Part shown: piece after piece, positions 15,741-23,801 of the stretch
Layout: each line of letters opens with the position of its first letter
Position numbering within the stretch: position 1 is the stretch's first letter
Assembly (NCBI GenBank): GCA_036676295.1
Contig: JAKFDE010000058.1
Location: 124,001 to 188,000 of the forward strand
Direction: 5' to 3'
Source of the DNA: UBA4416 sp036676295
GTDB taxonomy: Bacteria; Bacteroidota; Bacteroidia; B-17B0; Aurantibacillaceae
DNA: 64,000 nt
Notes under the pieces: model-generated
The model's input: the letters and a program-made list of their open reading frames with translations, nothing else
Databases searched by the model: none
Told to the model about the DNA's origin: nothing
Position numbers and translations under genes: made by a program

Positions 15741-16049
15741 TTATTTTTCAATTTGAAACCAACCAACCGTGCCGTTTTCAAGAAAATAAACTTCTGCATT
15801 TGTTTTGTTTCGGATCAACTCAGAAGCTTTTTCTGATCTGCCACCACCTTTGCCACAAGCTGTTATAATTATTTCTCCGTTTATAATATCGAGCGTTTCA
15901 ATTTTTTCGATCGGAATATTAATAGCAATTGGAATGTGTGTTTCCAAATATTCTGTCTCACTTCTTACGTCAATGACCCTTACGTTTTTATTTGTGTCAA
16001 GCAATCGCTTTAGTTCGACAAGACTGATCGAAGTCTTTTTTTTCATCAC
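15741..16049 (-). CDS. Rhodanese-like sulfurtransferase domain protein
   Basis: A 102-residue single rhodanese domain. It opens with SLVELKRLLD and VRVIDVRSETEY (23-34, CDC25-like box) and has the active-site loop CGKGGGRS with catalytic Cys65. It would carry persulfide sulfur in the cytoplasm. The start overlaps the end of the MFS transporter gene by about 53 bases in another frame, with no later Met available, so the two are tightly coupled. The loop is two residues longer in glycine than many single-domain rhodaneses. The sulfur acceptor is unknown. Confidence 0.85.
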   Translation of the reverse strand: MMKKKTSISLVELKRLLDTNKNVRVIDVRSETEYLETHIPIAINIPIEKIETLDIINGEIIITACGKGGGRSEKASELIRNKTNAEVYFLENGTVGWFQIEK

Positions 16050-17301
16050 GTTTTCTTTTAAGTTTCTTTAAAATCCAGTCAGTCAATTTGACCGAATCAG
16101 TTCTGCATTTCATTCTATATTCAATGATTAATGAAGAGGCAATAGTAAGTAAAGCAATGACTAGAATTGAATAGGTTATGCCGAAAGCGTCAGCAATGAT
16201 TCCTGTGAGAATGGCGCCAATAGCATAACCCAGGTCTCTCCAAAGTCTGAAAGTGCCAAGGCTTTTTGCCCGATCGTGTGGGTGCGTGTTTTCAGCAACT
16301 GTTGCAAGAAAAGTAGGATAAACCATTGCTGTTCCCCATCCAAGTAGTACTGATAAAACAGCGTAATGTATAAACGTACTTGCAAATATTAAAAATAAAA
16401 GAGCGACTCCTTGAAAAAGCATTCCCCAAAAAAGCATACTTTTTTTGCAGAAAAAATCAGACATTTTTCCGGTAAAGAGTTGTCCAATTCCCCAAACTGC
16501 AGGATATATAGCAGTTATAATTCCTATTTCTGAAAGACTAAAATGTTTTTGAAAAAGAAGAATTGGAAAAAGTCCCCATACCATACCATCATTTAAATTA
16601 TTGATGAGCCCTGCTTGTGTAACTGAACCGAGATTTCGGTTAAACAAAGTAGTGTCCCAAAATATATGTTTAAGTTTAGGAATATTATTTGATTCAGATT
16701 CCTTTGCAACATGATGCCTTGTATCTTTAATCAAGATCCAGCTAGAAAGCAAACCGGCTAATGAAAGCACAATGCCTATATAAAAAGGATAAGGCCGTAA
16801 CCCATAGTTTCCTGCCACCCATCCTGTTAGAAAGGCAACAGCAGCCACGGCTAAGTACCCGGCAAATTCATTTAATCCCATGGCAAAACCTCTCTGCTTT
16901 TCTCCTACGAGATCAATTTTCATTACAACAGTACTTGACCAGGTTAATCCTTGATTTATACCTAATAAGATATTTGCTGCAATGACCCAATTCCAATTAG
17001 GTGCATACATTAATATAAATGGAACAGGGATACCAATAAACCATCCAAGTACAAGGAGGTTTTTTCTTCCAACTTTGTTAGCAAGCGTTCCAGTATAATA
17101 ATTTGTAATTGCTTTTACAATTCCGAACACAACAATAAAAGAAAGGATGGCTGTTTTAGCAGCAATGTGAAATTCGCTTTCAGCTATCTGCGGAAGAATG
17201 GATCTTTCCAAACCAATCATACCGCCCACAAAGGCATTGATGATCACTAATAAGGAAAATTGTTTCCAGTTTTCTTTAAGACCAAGTTTCACATTATTCA
17301 T
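15997..17301 (-). CDS. MFS transporter
   Basis: A 434-residue major facilitator with about 12 membrane helices. The loop 2-3 signature TGTLANKVGRKNLLVLG (about 71-87) and the central cytoplasmic loop between helices 6 and 7 are clear. The C-terminus is basic and cytoplasmic (KKLKRKRDEKK). The substrate cannot be predicted; co-encoding with a rhodanese and downstream of a Crp/Fnr gene suggests a link to sulfur or stress, by context only. Confidence 0.88.
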   Translation of the reverse strand: MNNVKLGLKENWKQFSLLVIINAFVGGMIGLERSILPQIAESEFHIAAKTAILSFIVVFGIVKAITNYYTGTLANKVGRKNLLVLGWFIGIPVPFILMYAPNWNWVIAANILLGINQGLTWSSTVVMKIDLVGEKQRGFAMGLNEFAGYLAVAAVAFLTGWVAGNYGLRPYPFYIGIVLSLAGLLSSWILIKDTRHHVAKESESNNIPKLKHIFWDTTLFNRNLGSVTQAGLINNLNDGMVWGLFPILLFQKHFSLSEIGIITAIYPAVWGIGQLFTGKMSDFFCKKSMLFWGMLFQGVALLFLIFASTFIHYAVLSVLLGWGTAMVYPTFLATVAENTHPHDRAKSLGTFRLWRDLGYAIGAILTGIIADAFGITYSILVIALLTIASSLIIEYRMKCRTDSVKLTDWILKKLKRKRDEKKDFDQSCRTKAIA

Positions 17302-17370
17302 TACTTTGCTTTTTATTCAAAGCAAAATTACTTCCTCTGTGCGAAGAAGCATTTAACATATGATAAATAA

Positions 17371-17949
17371 TTACTTGATGCCTCTGATGCGGCTAAGGCT
17401 TACTTGAGTGATACCTAAATAAGAAGCGATGTATTTTAAAGGGATTCTTTTTATAACATCCGGCGCTTCTTTTATAAGTGCTTTATATCTTTCATCTGCC
17501 GCATGAAATTGAAGCCCCTCGATTCTATCCACAGTGCCAACATACGCCGATTCAAATATTAAACGAAACAGCCGTTCTATTTCAGGATACTTGTCATACA
17601 ATTTAAAAAGCAGAGTTGAATTTATGGCAACTATTTCGGCATCTTCTAAGATCTGAATTGCCTTTCTCGACGGTTTTCCGGTAAATAAACTTTCAACTCT
17701 GGCAATGATATTATTTTCAAATGCAAAACTTTCAGTTATATCAACGCCATCTTTAAAATAATAAATTCGGGCAACGCCTTTATTAATAAAATAAATTGTT
17801 TTGCAAGTATGGCCAATTGGTTGTAGGTCAGTGTTTTTTTTAACGAGGATGACTTTTGAAATTTCAGCAATGGCATTTTCTGCTTCTTTTGAAAGCGTAT
17901 TGAATTTTTTGAAATATTTAAATAAAGAAGTCATTTCTGAATTAACCAT
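17371..17949 (-). CDS. Crp/Fnr family regulator
   Basis: A 192-residue regulator of the short Bacteroidota Crp/Fnr type. A cyclic-nucleotide-binding-like barrel spans about 15-125, and the C-terminus has KYIASYLGITQVSLSRIRG as the recognition segment. No Fe-S cysteines. It is 69 bases upstream of the MFS transporter gene on the same strand and probably regulates the MFS-rhodanese unit. Met6 is an alternative start. It resembles the regulator at 1231-1818 in length and helix-turn-helix sequence, so the two are paralogues. Confidence 0.85.
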   Translation of the reverse strand: MVNSEMTSLFKYFKKFNTLSKEAENAIAEISKVILVKKNTDLQPIGHTCKTIYFINKGVARIYYFKDGVDITESFAFENNIIARVESLFTGKPSRKAIQILEDAEIVAINSTLLFKLYDKYPEIERLFRLIFESAYVGTVDRIEGLQFHAADERYKALIKEAPDVIKRIPLKYIASYLGITQVSLSRIRGIK

Positions 17950-18101
17950 AATTCAAATTTAATACAATTAAGTTAAACGCACCCCTTGAACCTTTCAATT
18001 TACAAGTCATTAACAGTCCTTTTTAAATAGAGGCAAGACCGCAATTAAGTGATAGTAAAATTTATTTATAAAGAAATTTGCAATCAAAAAAGGATGATCT
18101 G

Positions 18102-18800
18102 TTATTTGGTTGTTTTTGTTTTTTTGCGATAAGTTTTATCAGAGGCAAATTCTTCTAATTTTATAGCATTTTTTATGGCAATTTCTTTACCAACTAACTC
18201 AATTAATTTCAACTTTTCAAAATTTGCTAAAGTTCTAATGGTTGTTTCGTATGTTGTTCCAGCCATATTAGCAATATCTGTTCGGGAAAGGGTATAGGAC
18301 AGCAGATCATTTTTTTTATTAGCGTAACCAAAACAATCAATTAATTTTATCAGAATCAATGCAATTCTCCTTTTAGGGTCGAAAACTAATAAATTATCCA
18401 AGCGTTCTTCTGCTTCGCGCAATTCTTCGCTCATAAAATTGAGGAGATAAATTGCCATGTTAGGATTTGCTTTGATGATCTTGATAAAAATATCAATAGG
18501 TAAAAAGGTTAACGTTGTGTCAGTTAATGCTTCGGAAGAAATGTGATAATACTTGAAATGAATACCTCGATGGCCTAAGATCATATCGTTACTGGCAATG
18601 CGAATAATTTTTTCATCTTCTGAATTGAATTTTGACAATACTTTTACTTTTCCTTGTTCAATAAAGTAAATGCCCTGTACCGGATCTCCTTCATTAAATA
18701 TTCTTTGTTTGGCCTTAATATGAATGGTTTGTTTATTCAGATCAAATATTGGTAGCCACTCATTCGAACAATATTTTTTAAATAACTTAGTTGAGAACAT
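18102..18800 (-). CDS. Crp/Fnr family regulator with full winged helix
   Basis: A 232-residue regulator of the longer Crp/Fnr form. The sensor barrel (about 10-120) is followed by a dimer helix and a complete winged helix with LSRTDIANMAGTTYETTIRTL (about 168-188). The PVQGIYFIEQGKVKV segment is standard for the barrel. No cysteine cluster for Fe-S is seen. Proteins of this type in Bacteroidota often control low-oxygen or nitrosative stress genes. No gene lies directly downstream in the same unit except the other Crp gene, 152 bases further. Confidence 0.87.
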   Translation of the reverse strand: MFSTKLFKKYCSNEWLPIFDLNKQTIHIKAKQRIFNEGDPVQGIYFIEQGKVKVLSKFNSEDEKIIRIASNDMILGHRGIHFKYYHISSEALTDTTLTFLPIDIFIKIIKANPNMAIYLLNFMSEELREAEERLDNLLVFDPKRRIALILIKLIDCFGYANKKNDLLSYTLSRTDIANMAGTTYETTIRTLANFEKLKLIELVGKEIAIKNAIKLEEFASDKTYRKKTKTTK

Positions 18801-19242
18801 AGGATGAATTTATTTTTTATAATAACAATCTAATTGAGTGCTTTTGGCAAATACGGTGGATACTTTTAAAATATTTGTCATATCGTTGTTCTACAAAATT
18901 ACTGTTTAGTTAAATTTTTATAAGATAAATTGTATTTAATTTTGAACAAATAACAGATTACCTGATCATCTTTACTGTCAATCATCTGAATGAGATTTTT
19001 GCGTATTTATTTCCAGAATCGGTAATCATAGACACAATTATCTCGCTCTGATTAATGCGAGTTTTGATGTTGCAATGAGCCACATTTATCCTGTATTATC
19101 ACTCTGAAGAACCTTGGTCTGCGCATTTTTTTCAATTTCAAAATTCCGTGAAAGCTTTATTTATTAGGGTTTTGAGAGTGTCGATTTTTTCGATGATTTT
19201 GGCGTAAAATTCTAGTGAATTGTTACCATCATTTTAAGTAAG
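18801..19242. other. Intergenic region without a recognisable gene
   Basis: About 440 bases with no intact frame. A minus-strand stretch of about 30 sense codons just after the CDF gene stop (19135-19235) reads like the end of a helical protein (SLEFYAKIIEKIDTLKTLIN...) but has no start, so it may be a remnant. Nothing else is identified. Confidence 0.4.
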
Positions 19243-20034
19243 CTATTTTGATAATTTCAGAATTCGGAAAGCCCCTTTTGCAACTAACAAGAAAACTATA
19301 GACCCGACTATTAAGTCAGGGAATTTTGAATTCGTGAAATAAACTAGGATACCTGCAACGATAATTCCAATATTAACGATGACGTCATTACTGGTAAAAA
19401 TCATGCTCGCCTGCATATGAGCTTCCTTGCTTTTTGACTTCTGAAGAAGGTAAAGTGAAGTCGCATTTCCTATCAAAGCGAAAACTGAAATAATAATCAT
19501 GGTTTGAAATACAGGGATCTCTTCTAATCCCAAGAACCTTCTAATGACCTCAATGATCCCAAATAATGCCAAAGCCATCTGAAAGTAGCCACTTAATTTG
19601 GCAACCCTTTTCTTTTTAGCTGCAATATGACCAACTGCATACAAACTTAATCCATATACAATAGCATCTGCAAGCATGTCAAGGCTATCAGCAACTAATC
19701 CCATTGACCCGGAAATAAAACCTGTACTTATTTCTAAAATAAAAAGAGAAAAGTTGATTAATAAAACGGTCCAAAGTAATTTTTTTTCTTTAAAATGATC
19801 TTCCTTAATAATAGGCAATTCACTTTCCTCGGTACTTATTAAAGATGCCCCAAGGTTAAGATCTTTTACAGCTTCAAAAATTGATGTTATTTCTCCTTCA
19901 TGATAGATATATAGATTTCTGTTCGGAATGTCAAAATCGAGTTTTTGGAATGGTTGGCCTTCCAGTTTCATGCGGATCATATTTTCCTCGGAAGGACAAT
20001 CCATTTTAGAAATATGAAGGGTACTTTTTAACAC
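19243..20034 (-). CDS. Cation diffusion facilitator-like transporter with N-terminal MDCPSEE domain
   Basis: About 263 residues. The N-terminal 85 residues form a small ferredoxin-like, heavy-metal-associated type domain with MDCPSEEN near residues 11-18 in place of the usual GMxCxxC. Then five to six membrane helices follow, with the CDF-like segment GLVADSLDMLADA holding the two Asp of the metal site (the family usually has HxxxD or DxxxD) and a second TSNDVIVN. This is the cation-transporter type common in Bacteroidota beside metal resistance genes; likely metal is zinc, cobalt or cadmium. I start it at the GTG at 20034 because the frame upstream (to 20136) is unlike the family; the 5' end is uncertain. 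Confidence 0.75.
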   Translation of the reverse strand: MLKSTLHISKMDCPSEENMIRMKLEGQPFQKLDFDIPNRNLYIYHEGEITSIFEAVKDLNLGASLISTEESELPIIKEDHFKEKKLLWTVLLINFSLFILEISTGFISGSMGLVADSLDMLADAIVYGLSLYAVGHIAAKKKRVAKLSGYFQMALALFGIIEVIRRFLGLEEIPVFQTMIIISVFALIGNATSLYLLQKSKSKEAHMQASMIFTSNDVIVNIGIIVAGILVYFTNSKFPDLIVGSIVFLLVAKGAFRILKLSK

Positions 20035-20519
20035 GGTGTAAAGGTACAAAACCTGAAAGTAAAAGAGATAGAAAAATGCTGAAGGATAGTTAACGATAAG
20101 AATCGATAAAATTTGTCTTTTTGCCCTTTTTGGCAACGAAACTTAATTAACCGGTAATTCATACTTATATGTAGGCTATTTGCATTGATTAATAGTGGTG
20201 GTTATGTGTGTTTTTAAAATTATAAATGATTAAAAAAAATCTGCAACATTTATAATTAAAAAATAAAAGATCCTTTGTAAGGACGCTAATTTTTTTGAAG
20301 AATAAGAAACCAAAAGTCGGTTATATTTGAGTGAGAAATGATCGAAATGTGTTTTCTGTTTTTTTATGGGGTCATTTCTTTTTCATTTTTGTTTATAGTT
20401 GAATAGATCACTAAATATAAGTTTCACTATATAAGATTAGAAATAATAAGAAGTTTTATTAATGTGGGTATTCATAAAAGCAACAAACTTTCGCGTACAA
20501 AAGGGTTGATTAATAATAT
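20035..20519. other. Intergenic region, AT-rich
   Basis: About 480 bases between the CDF and arsA genes (part of it an upstream extension of the CDF frame). It is very AT-rich, with a plus-strand TATATTTG near 20322 that leads to no gene. No RNA gene or repeat is recognised. Confidence 0.35.
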
Positions 20520-22289
20520 TTAATTTTGATATATCGATAGGATCGCAGGCAATAATTTTTCTTCTGGTAAAAAAGGAATTAAATAAGTTCTTTTAGTCAA
20601 ATTCTCTTTGATGTTTTTTATTATTGCTCCTTCGTTAGAAGCACGTTTTTTTAATAGTGGATCTTTTAAACCTTTAACAGCCGATAAGCATTGATTAATC
20701 ACCCAGCCATAAGGAACAATTCCGGCCCTTTTCAGGTCATTTTGTAAATCTTCCGCTTCTCTCATGGGAGTTGTTTCAGGTAATGAAATCAAGAGTATTT
20801 TAGCAAATTTACTATCTTGTAAGGACATATATGGCGTTGTAATCCGACTAGGATTAATGTTTGTTGTTTTTAAAATTTCATTGTGATATTTACCTGTAGT
20901 ATCGAGTAAAAGAAGAGTATGTCCTGTAGGAGCCGTATCCATTACAACAAACTGACGCTTGGCTTTAGAGATGGCTTTAGAAAACGCATGAAAAACAGCA
21001 ACCTCTTCATTACAAGGTGATTTTAGATCTTCCGCCAGTAATTTTTTTGCCTCTTCATTTAGATTTTTACTTTTCTGTTCAAATATTTTATCTGTGTAAA
21101 CTTTTGTCTCTACTTTAGGATCAATTCTTTCTACTGTTAAATTTGCGGGTATGTCGGATAACTGATTAATGAAATCTTTCACATGTGCTGCCGGATCAGT
21201 AGTTGTTAAAAGAACATTATGTCCTCGTTTAGCTAACATAACTGCAATTGAAGCTGCTACAATTGTTTTTCCAACACCGCCTTTACCCATTGTCATTATT
21301 AAACCACAATTGCCTTCCCTCTCTAATTGATCTACTAACTCATGTATATTACTCACTGAAGAAACATCTTCTGTTACTACTGTAATTTCTTTTCCGATAA
21401 TTGATTTTTGCATATCCTGATCAAAAAGTGAACGTAGTTTTTCCAATCCTAAAATATTATATGGTAACAAAGGATATTCTGATCTTTCCAGAATTTTGAG
21501 TACTTCGGGCATAGCATCCATTTCCTTTATAGTGATTTGTTCAATTTTTGCACCAAGCTCATCGGTTTTGTCAATAGCATTGTAAACGCCATTGATTAAT
21601 AATTTTTGATTCGATAATCCTAAAACACTCAATTCTAAACTCGTACGAGTGGCTTCTTTTAATGTTGAAGTTTCCGGTCGAGATACGAGAAATATGGTTG
21701 TTTGTTTGCTGTCCCTTAAACTATTCATAACTTTTTTATAGCGCTCTTTGCTGCTTTTAAGCGCCGTTGAAGGCCCGATGCAAGAGGCTCCTTGCGGATT
21801 TTCGGTTAAATAGCTATCCCAGGCCGCCGGCAGTTCTAATAGTCTAATAGTGTGCCCGGTTGGTGCAGTATCAAAAATAACATGATCAAAATTCTCCGGG
21901 TTTCCTTCTCCGGTAATAAATCTTGAGAACTCATCGAAGGAAGCTATTTCTGTTGTGCATGCACCAGATAATCCTTCTTTAATTTTATTATACTCCTGGT
22001 CAGAGGCGATATTTTTTATCGGCTCTAATGCTCTAAGTCTATATTCATCAGCTGCTGAATCAGGATTAATGTTTATTGTAAAGAGATTGCTAAGGTCTTT
22101 GTGAGGAGTTATTTTGTCTTGAACATTATAACCTAAAACATCTTCAAGATTGGATGCGGGATCGGTGCTTATTAAAAGTACTTTCTTTCCTTCGTCAACA
22201 AGTTTAACTGCGGTTGCACAGGCAAGAGATGTTTTTCCTACACCTCCCTTGCCTGTGAAAAATAAGAATTTGGAATAAGTAGTATTCAT
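20520..22289 (-). CDS. arsA: Arsenical pump-driving ATPase ArsA (two-domain)
   Basis: A 589-residue tandem P-loop ATPase. Each half has a deviant Walker A, GKGGVGKT at 13-20 and 335-342, and the signature DTAPTGHT at 140-147 and 451-458. The three cysteines that bind As(III) or Sb(III) in the E. coli plasmid enzyme have counterparts at Cys111, Cys170 and Cys426, so this should be a true metalloid-activated ArsA rather than a Get3-type targeting factor. It would energise an arsenite efflux membrane protein, but no arsB, acr3, arsC or arsD is visible in the window. It is transcribed alone. Confidence 0.92.
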   Translation of the reverse strand: MNTTYSKFLFFTGKGGVGKTSLACATAVKLVDEGKKVLLISTDPASNLEDVLGYNVQDKITPHKDLSNLFTININPDSAADEYRLRALEPIKNIASDQEYNKIKEGLSGACTTEIASFDEFSRFITGEGNPENFDHVIFDTAPTGHTIRLLELPAAWDSYLTENPQGASCIGPSTALKSSKERYKKVMNSLRDSKQTTIFLVSRPETSTLKEATRTSLELSVLGLSNQKLLINGVYNAIDKTDELGAKIEQITIKEMDAMPEVLKILERSEYPLLPYNILGLEKLRSLFDQDMQKSIIGKEITVVTEDVSSVSNIHELVDQLEREGNCGLIMTMGKGGVGKTIVAASIAVMLAKRGHNVLLTTTDPAAHVKDFINQLSDIPANLTVERIDPKVETKVYTDKIFEQKSKNLNEEAKKLLAEDLKSPCNEEVAVFHAFSKAISKAKRQFVVMDTAPTGHTLLLLDTTGKYHNEILKTTNINPSRITTPYMSLQDSKFAKILLISLPETTPMREAEDLQNDLKRAGIVPYGWVINQCLSAVKGLKDPLLKKRASNEGAIIKNIKENLTKRTYLIPFLPEEKLLPAILSIYQN

Positions 22290-22714
22290 TTTTTTGTTTA
22301 ATGAAGGGTTGTTAGCCTAATATCTTACTGTAAAAGTATTTGCTTTCTGAAGAGCATATGATGATTAGTGTCAATGCCTGATATGATTAGTGTCATAAAA
22401 ATAGGTTAAGACTTCTCAATTTTTGATGTTTTACACATCTTTTATGTTTAATGTTTCTGACTTCAAGTGCAGGACAAAATCAGGCTCTAACTCGCAATAG
22501 AGTTATTAGTAATGTGAATTGAAAGTCCGGTCATTCAACAATGGAAATATTTCTGACCCTCTAACTTTATAAGATTTGGAAACAAAAATGCGAACGAAAA
22601 ATTCTCACAAAAGTTTACTAATGCAATAAGTTAGATTTAAATTATTTCCTTATTAGAGCTTTTCCTAAACACATAATGCCTTTAATTGTTATGTTTTAAG
22701 TATATGGTAGATCT
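22290..22714. other. Upstream region of arsA
   Basis: About 425 bases without a gene. It contains a weak minus-strand -7 box (TAAAAGTA at 22331-22338, read TACTTTTA), a directly repeated 13-mer at 22361-22395, and otherwise AT-rich sequence with no recognisable frame. Confidence 0.4.
22361..22395 (-). promoter_or_regulatory. Direct repeat ATGATTAGTGTCA x2 upstream of arsA
   Basis: ATGATTAGTGTCA occurs at 22361-22373 and again at 22383-22395, exactly 22 bases (two helical turns) apart. It lies about 30-60 bases upstream of a weak minus-strand -7 box for arsA, a position suited to an activator or repressor bound twice on one face of the DNA. Confidence 0.45.
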
Positions 22715-23794
22715 CTAAAGCGATAATACTAGTGCGGTAGTAATAAAGTAATCTTCATTAATAGAACGATTATTTTTAATAAAAATGGCATCTGCGCTTG
22801 AAAAGTTTCGACCTTCTATTCGCCAAACTAAATCTTCTGAAATGGAGTAATCCATGTTTAAAGAATAACCATAAGTTTGAAAACCGTGTAAAGTCCCCGT
22901 GGTAATAATAACCTGATTTCTATCAGAATAATATTCGCCTCTAATTGCTATATTAAGTTTTGTTGTGGGCGAATACTTCACAATTAATACAGGCGAATAC
23001 CATTTATTATAATTGGTTTTATTTTTTGCTTTTTCTTCGATCCCAATATCAAAACCAATAGTAACCCCAAGTTTCTTATAAAACTGAAACTGCCCATAAA
23101 AATTATGAAAATACCGCATTTGAATAATGCTATCAGGTTTGTCATTACCTACAAAAGAACTGCTGTTTAAAGTGATTTTAGAATTGGGCCTATAGGTTAG
23201 TTGATGCCCGACAGCAGGTGTATTATTGGCATTACTTCTCTGTATATGTTGCCAACCATTTAAAATCAATGCGCTCATAAACCATTTGTTGTTAACTGAA
23301 GTATACGAAAGCTTTACTCCGCTTTCATAATAAGGAGAATTCTCTGCAAGCAAACTTCTTGTTAAATTCCAACAGTCTTTGCCGATTGCACTTTCAAAAC
23401 CTATATGAGAAGGGAATATGCCTGCATCAATCCATATATTCTTTTTCTTAGAAATACTTACTCCAATATTTGCTTCATATATGTTTTTTAGAACTCCTGG
23501 TTCGGCGCGCAAGTTGGCATTGGGGTATGTGCCTGCCATTAAGCCGAGATTGGCTCTTGTTTTCTTTTTTTGGTAGGCGGCTTTAATTAAACCTAAATTC
23601 ACATTTACTTCGTTATGTCTATTGTAGGAATAAATAAAATCCGGTCTATTATGATTTGATGGATCATTGAAATCATAACAATAGTAGACTTCTAAATAAC
23701 CATTTATTTTCAACGGAGATTTAGTACTATCAGTTTGCGCCCGAATAGAAAGCATGAATACTGATGATATAAAAAAAGCAATTAATTTTTTCAT
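22715..23794 (-). CDS. Outer membrane beta-barrel porin
   Basis: A 359-residue outer membrane protein: signal peptide (1-19, ending IRAQ), then many amphipathic strands (INGYLEVYYCYDF, HNEVNVNLGLIKAAY, ANLGLMAGTYPN and so on) ending in a C-terminal strand, TTALVLSL. It belongs to the porin type that in Bacteroidota is often encoded within kdp potassium operons. The TTG at 23809 would also give a frame, but the ATG at 23794, seven bases after the kup stop, is preferred. It presumably lets potassium or other ions through the outer membrane for the KUP transporter. Confidence 0.8.
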   Translation of the reverse strand: MKKLIAFFISSVFMLSIRAQTDSTKSPLKINGYLEVYYCYDFNDPSNHNRPDFIYSYNRHNEVNVNLGLIKAAYQKKKTRANLGLMAGTYPNANLRAEPGVLKNIYEANIGVSISKKKNIWIDAGIFPSHIGFESAIGKDCWNLTRSLLAENSPYYESGVKLSYTSVNNKWFMSALILNGWQHIQRSNANNTPAVGHQLTYRPNSKITLNSSSFVGNDKPDSIIQMRYFHNFYGQFQFYKKLGVTIGFDIGIEEKAKNKTNYNKWYSPVLIVKYSPTTKLNIAIRGEYYSDRNQVIITTGTLHGFQTYGYSLNMDYSISEDLVWRIEGRNFSSADAIFIKNNRSINEDYFITTALVLSL

Positions 23795-23801
23795 TATGTG
23801 T

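Noticed and set aside
19135..19235. Minus-strand run of about 30 codons after the CDF gene that looks like the end of a helical protein
   Set aside because: No start codon, no family match; may be chance or a decayed gene.
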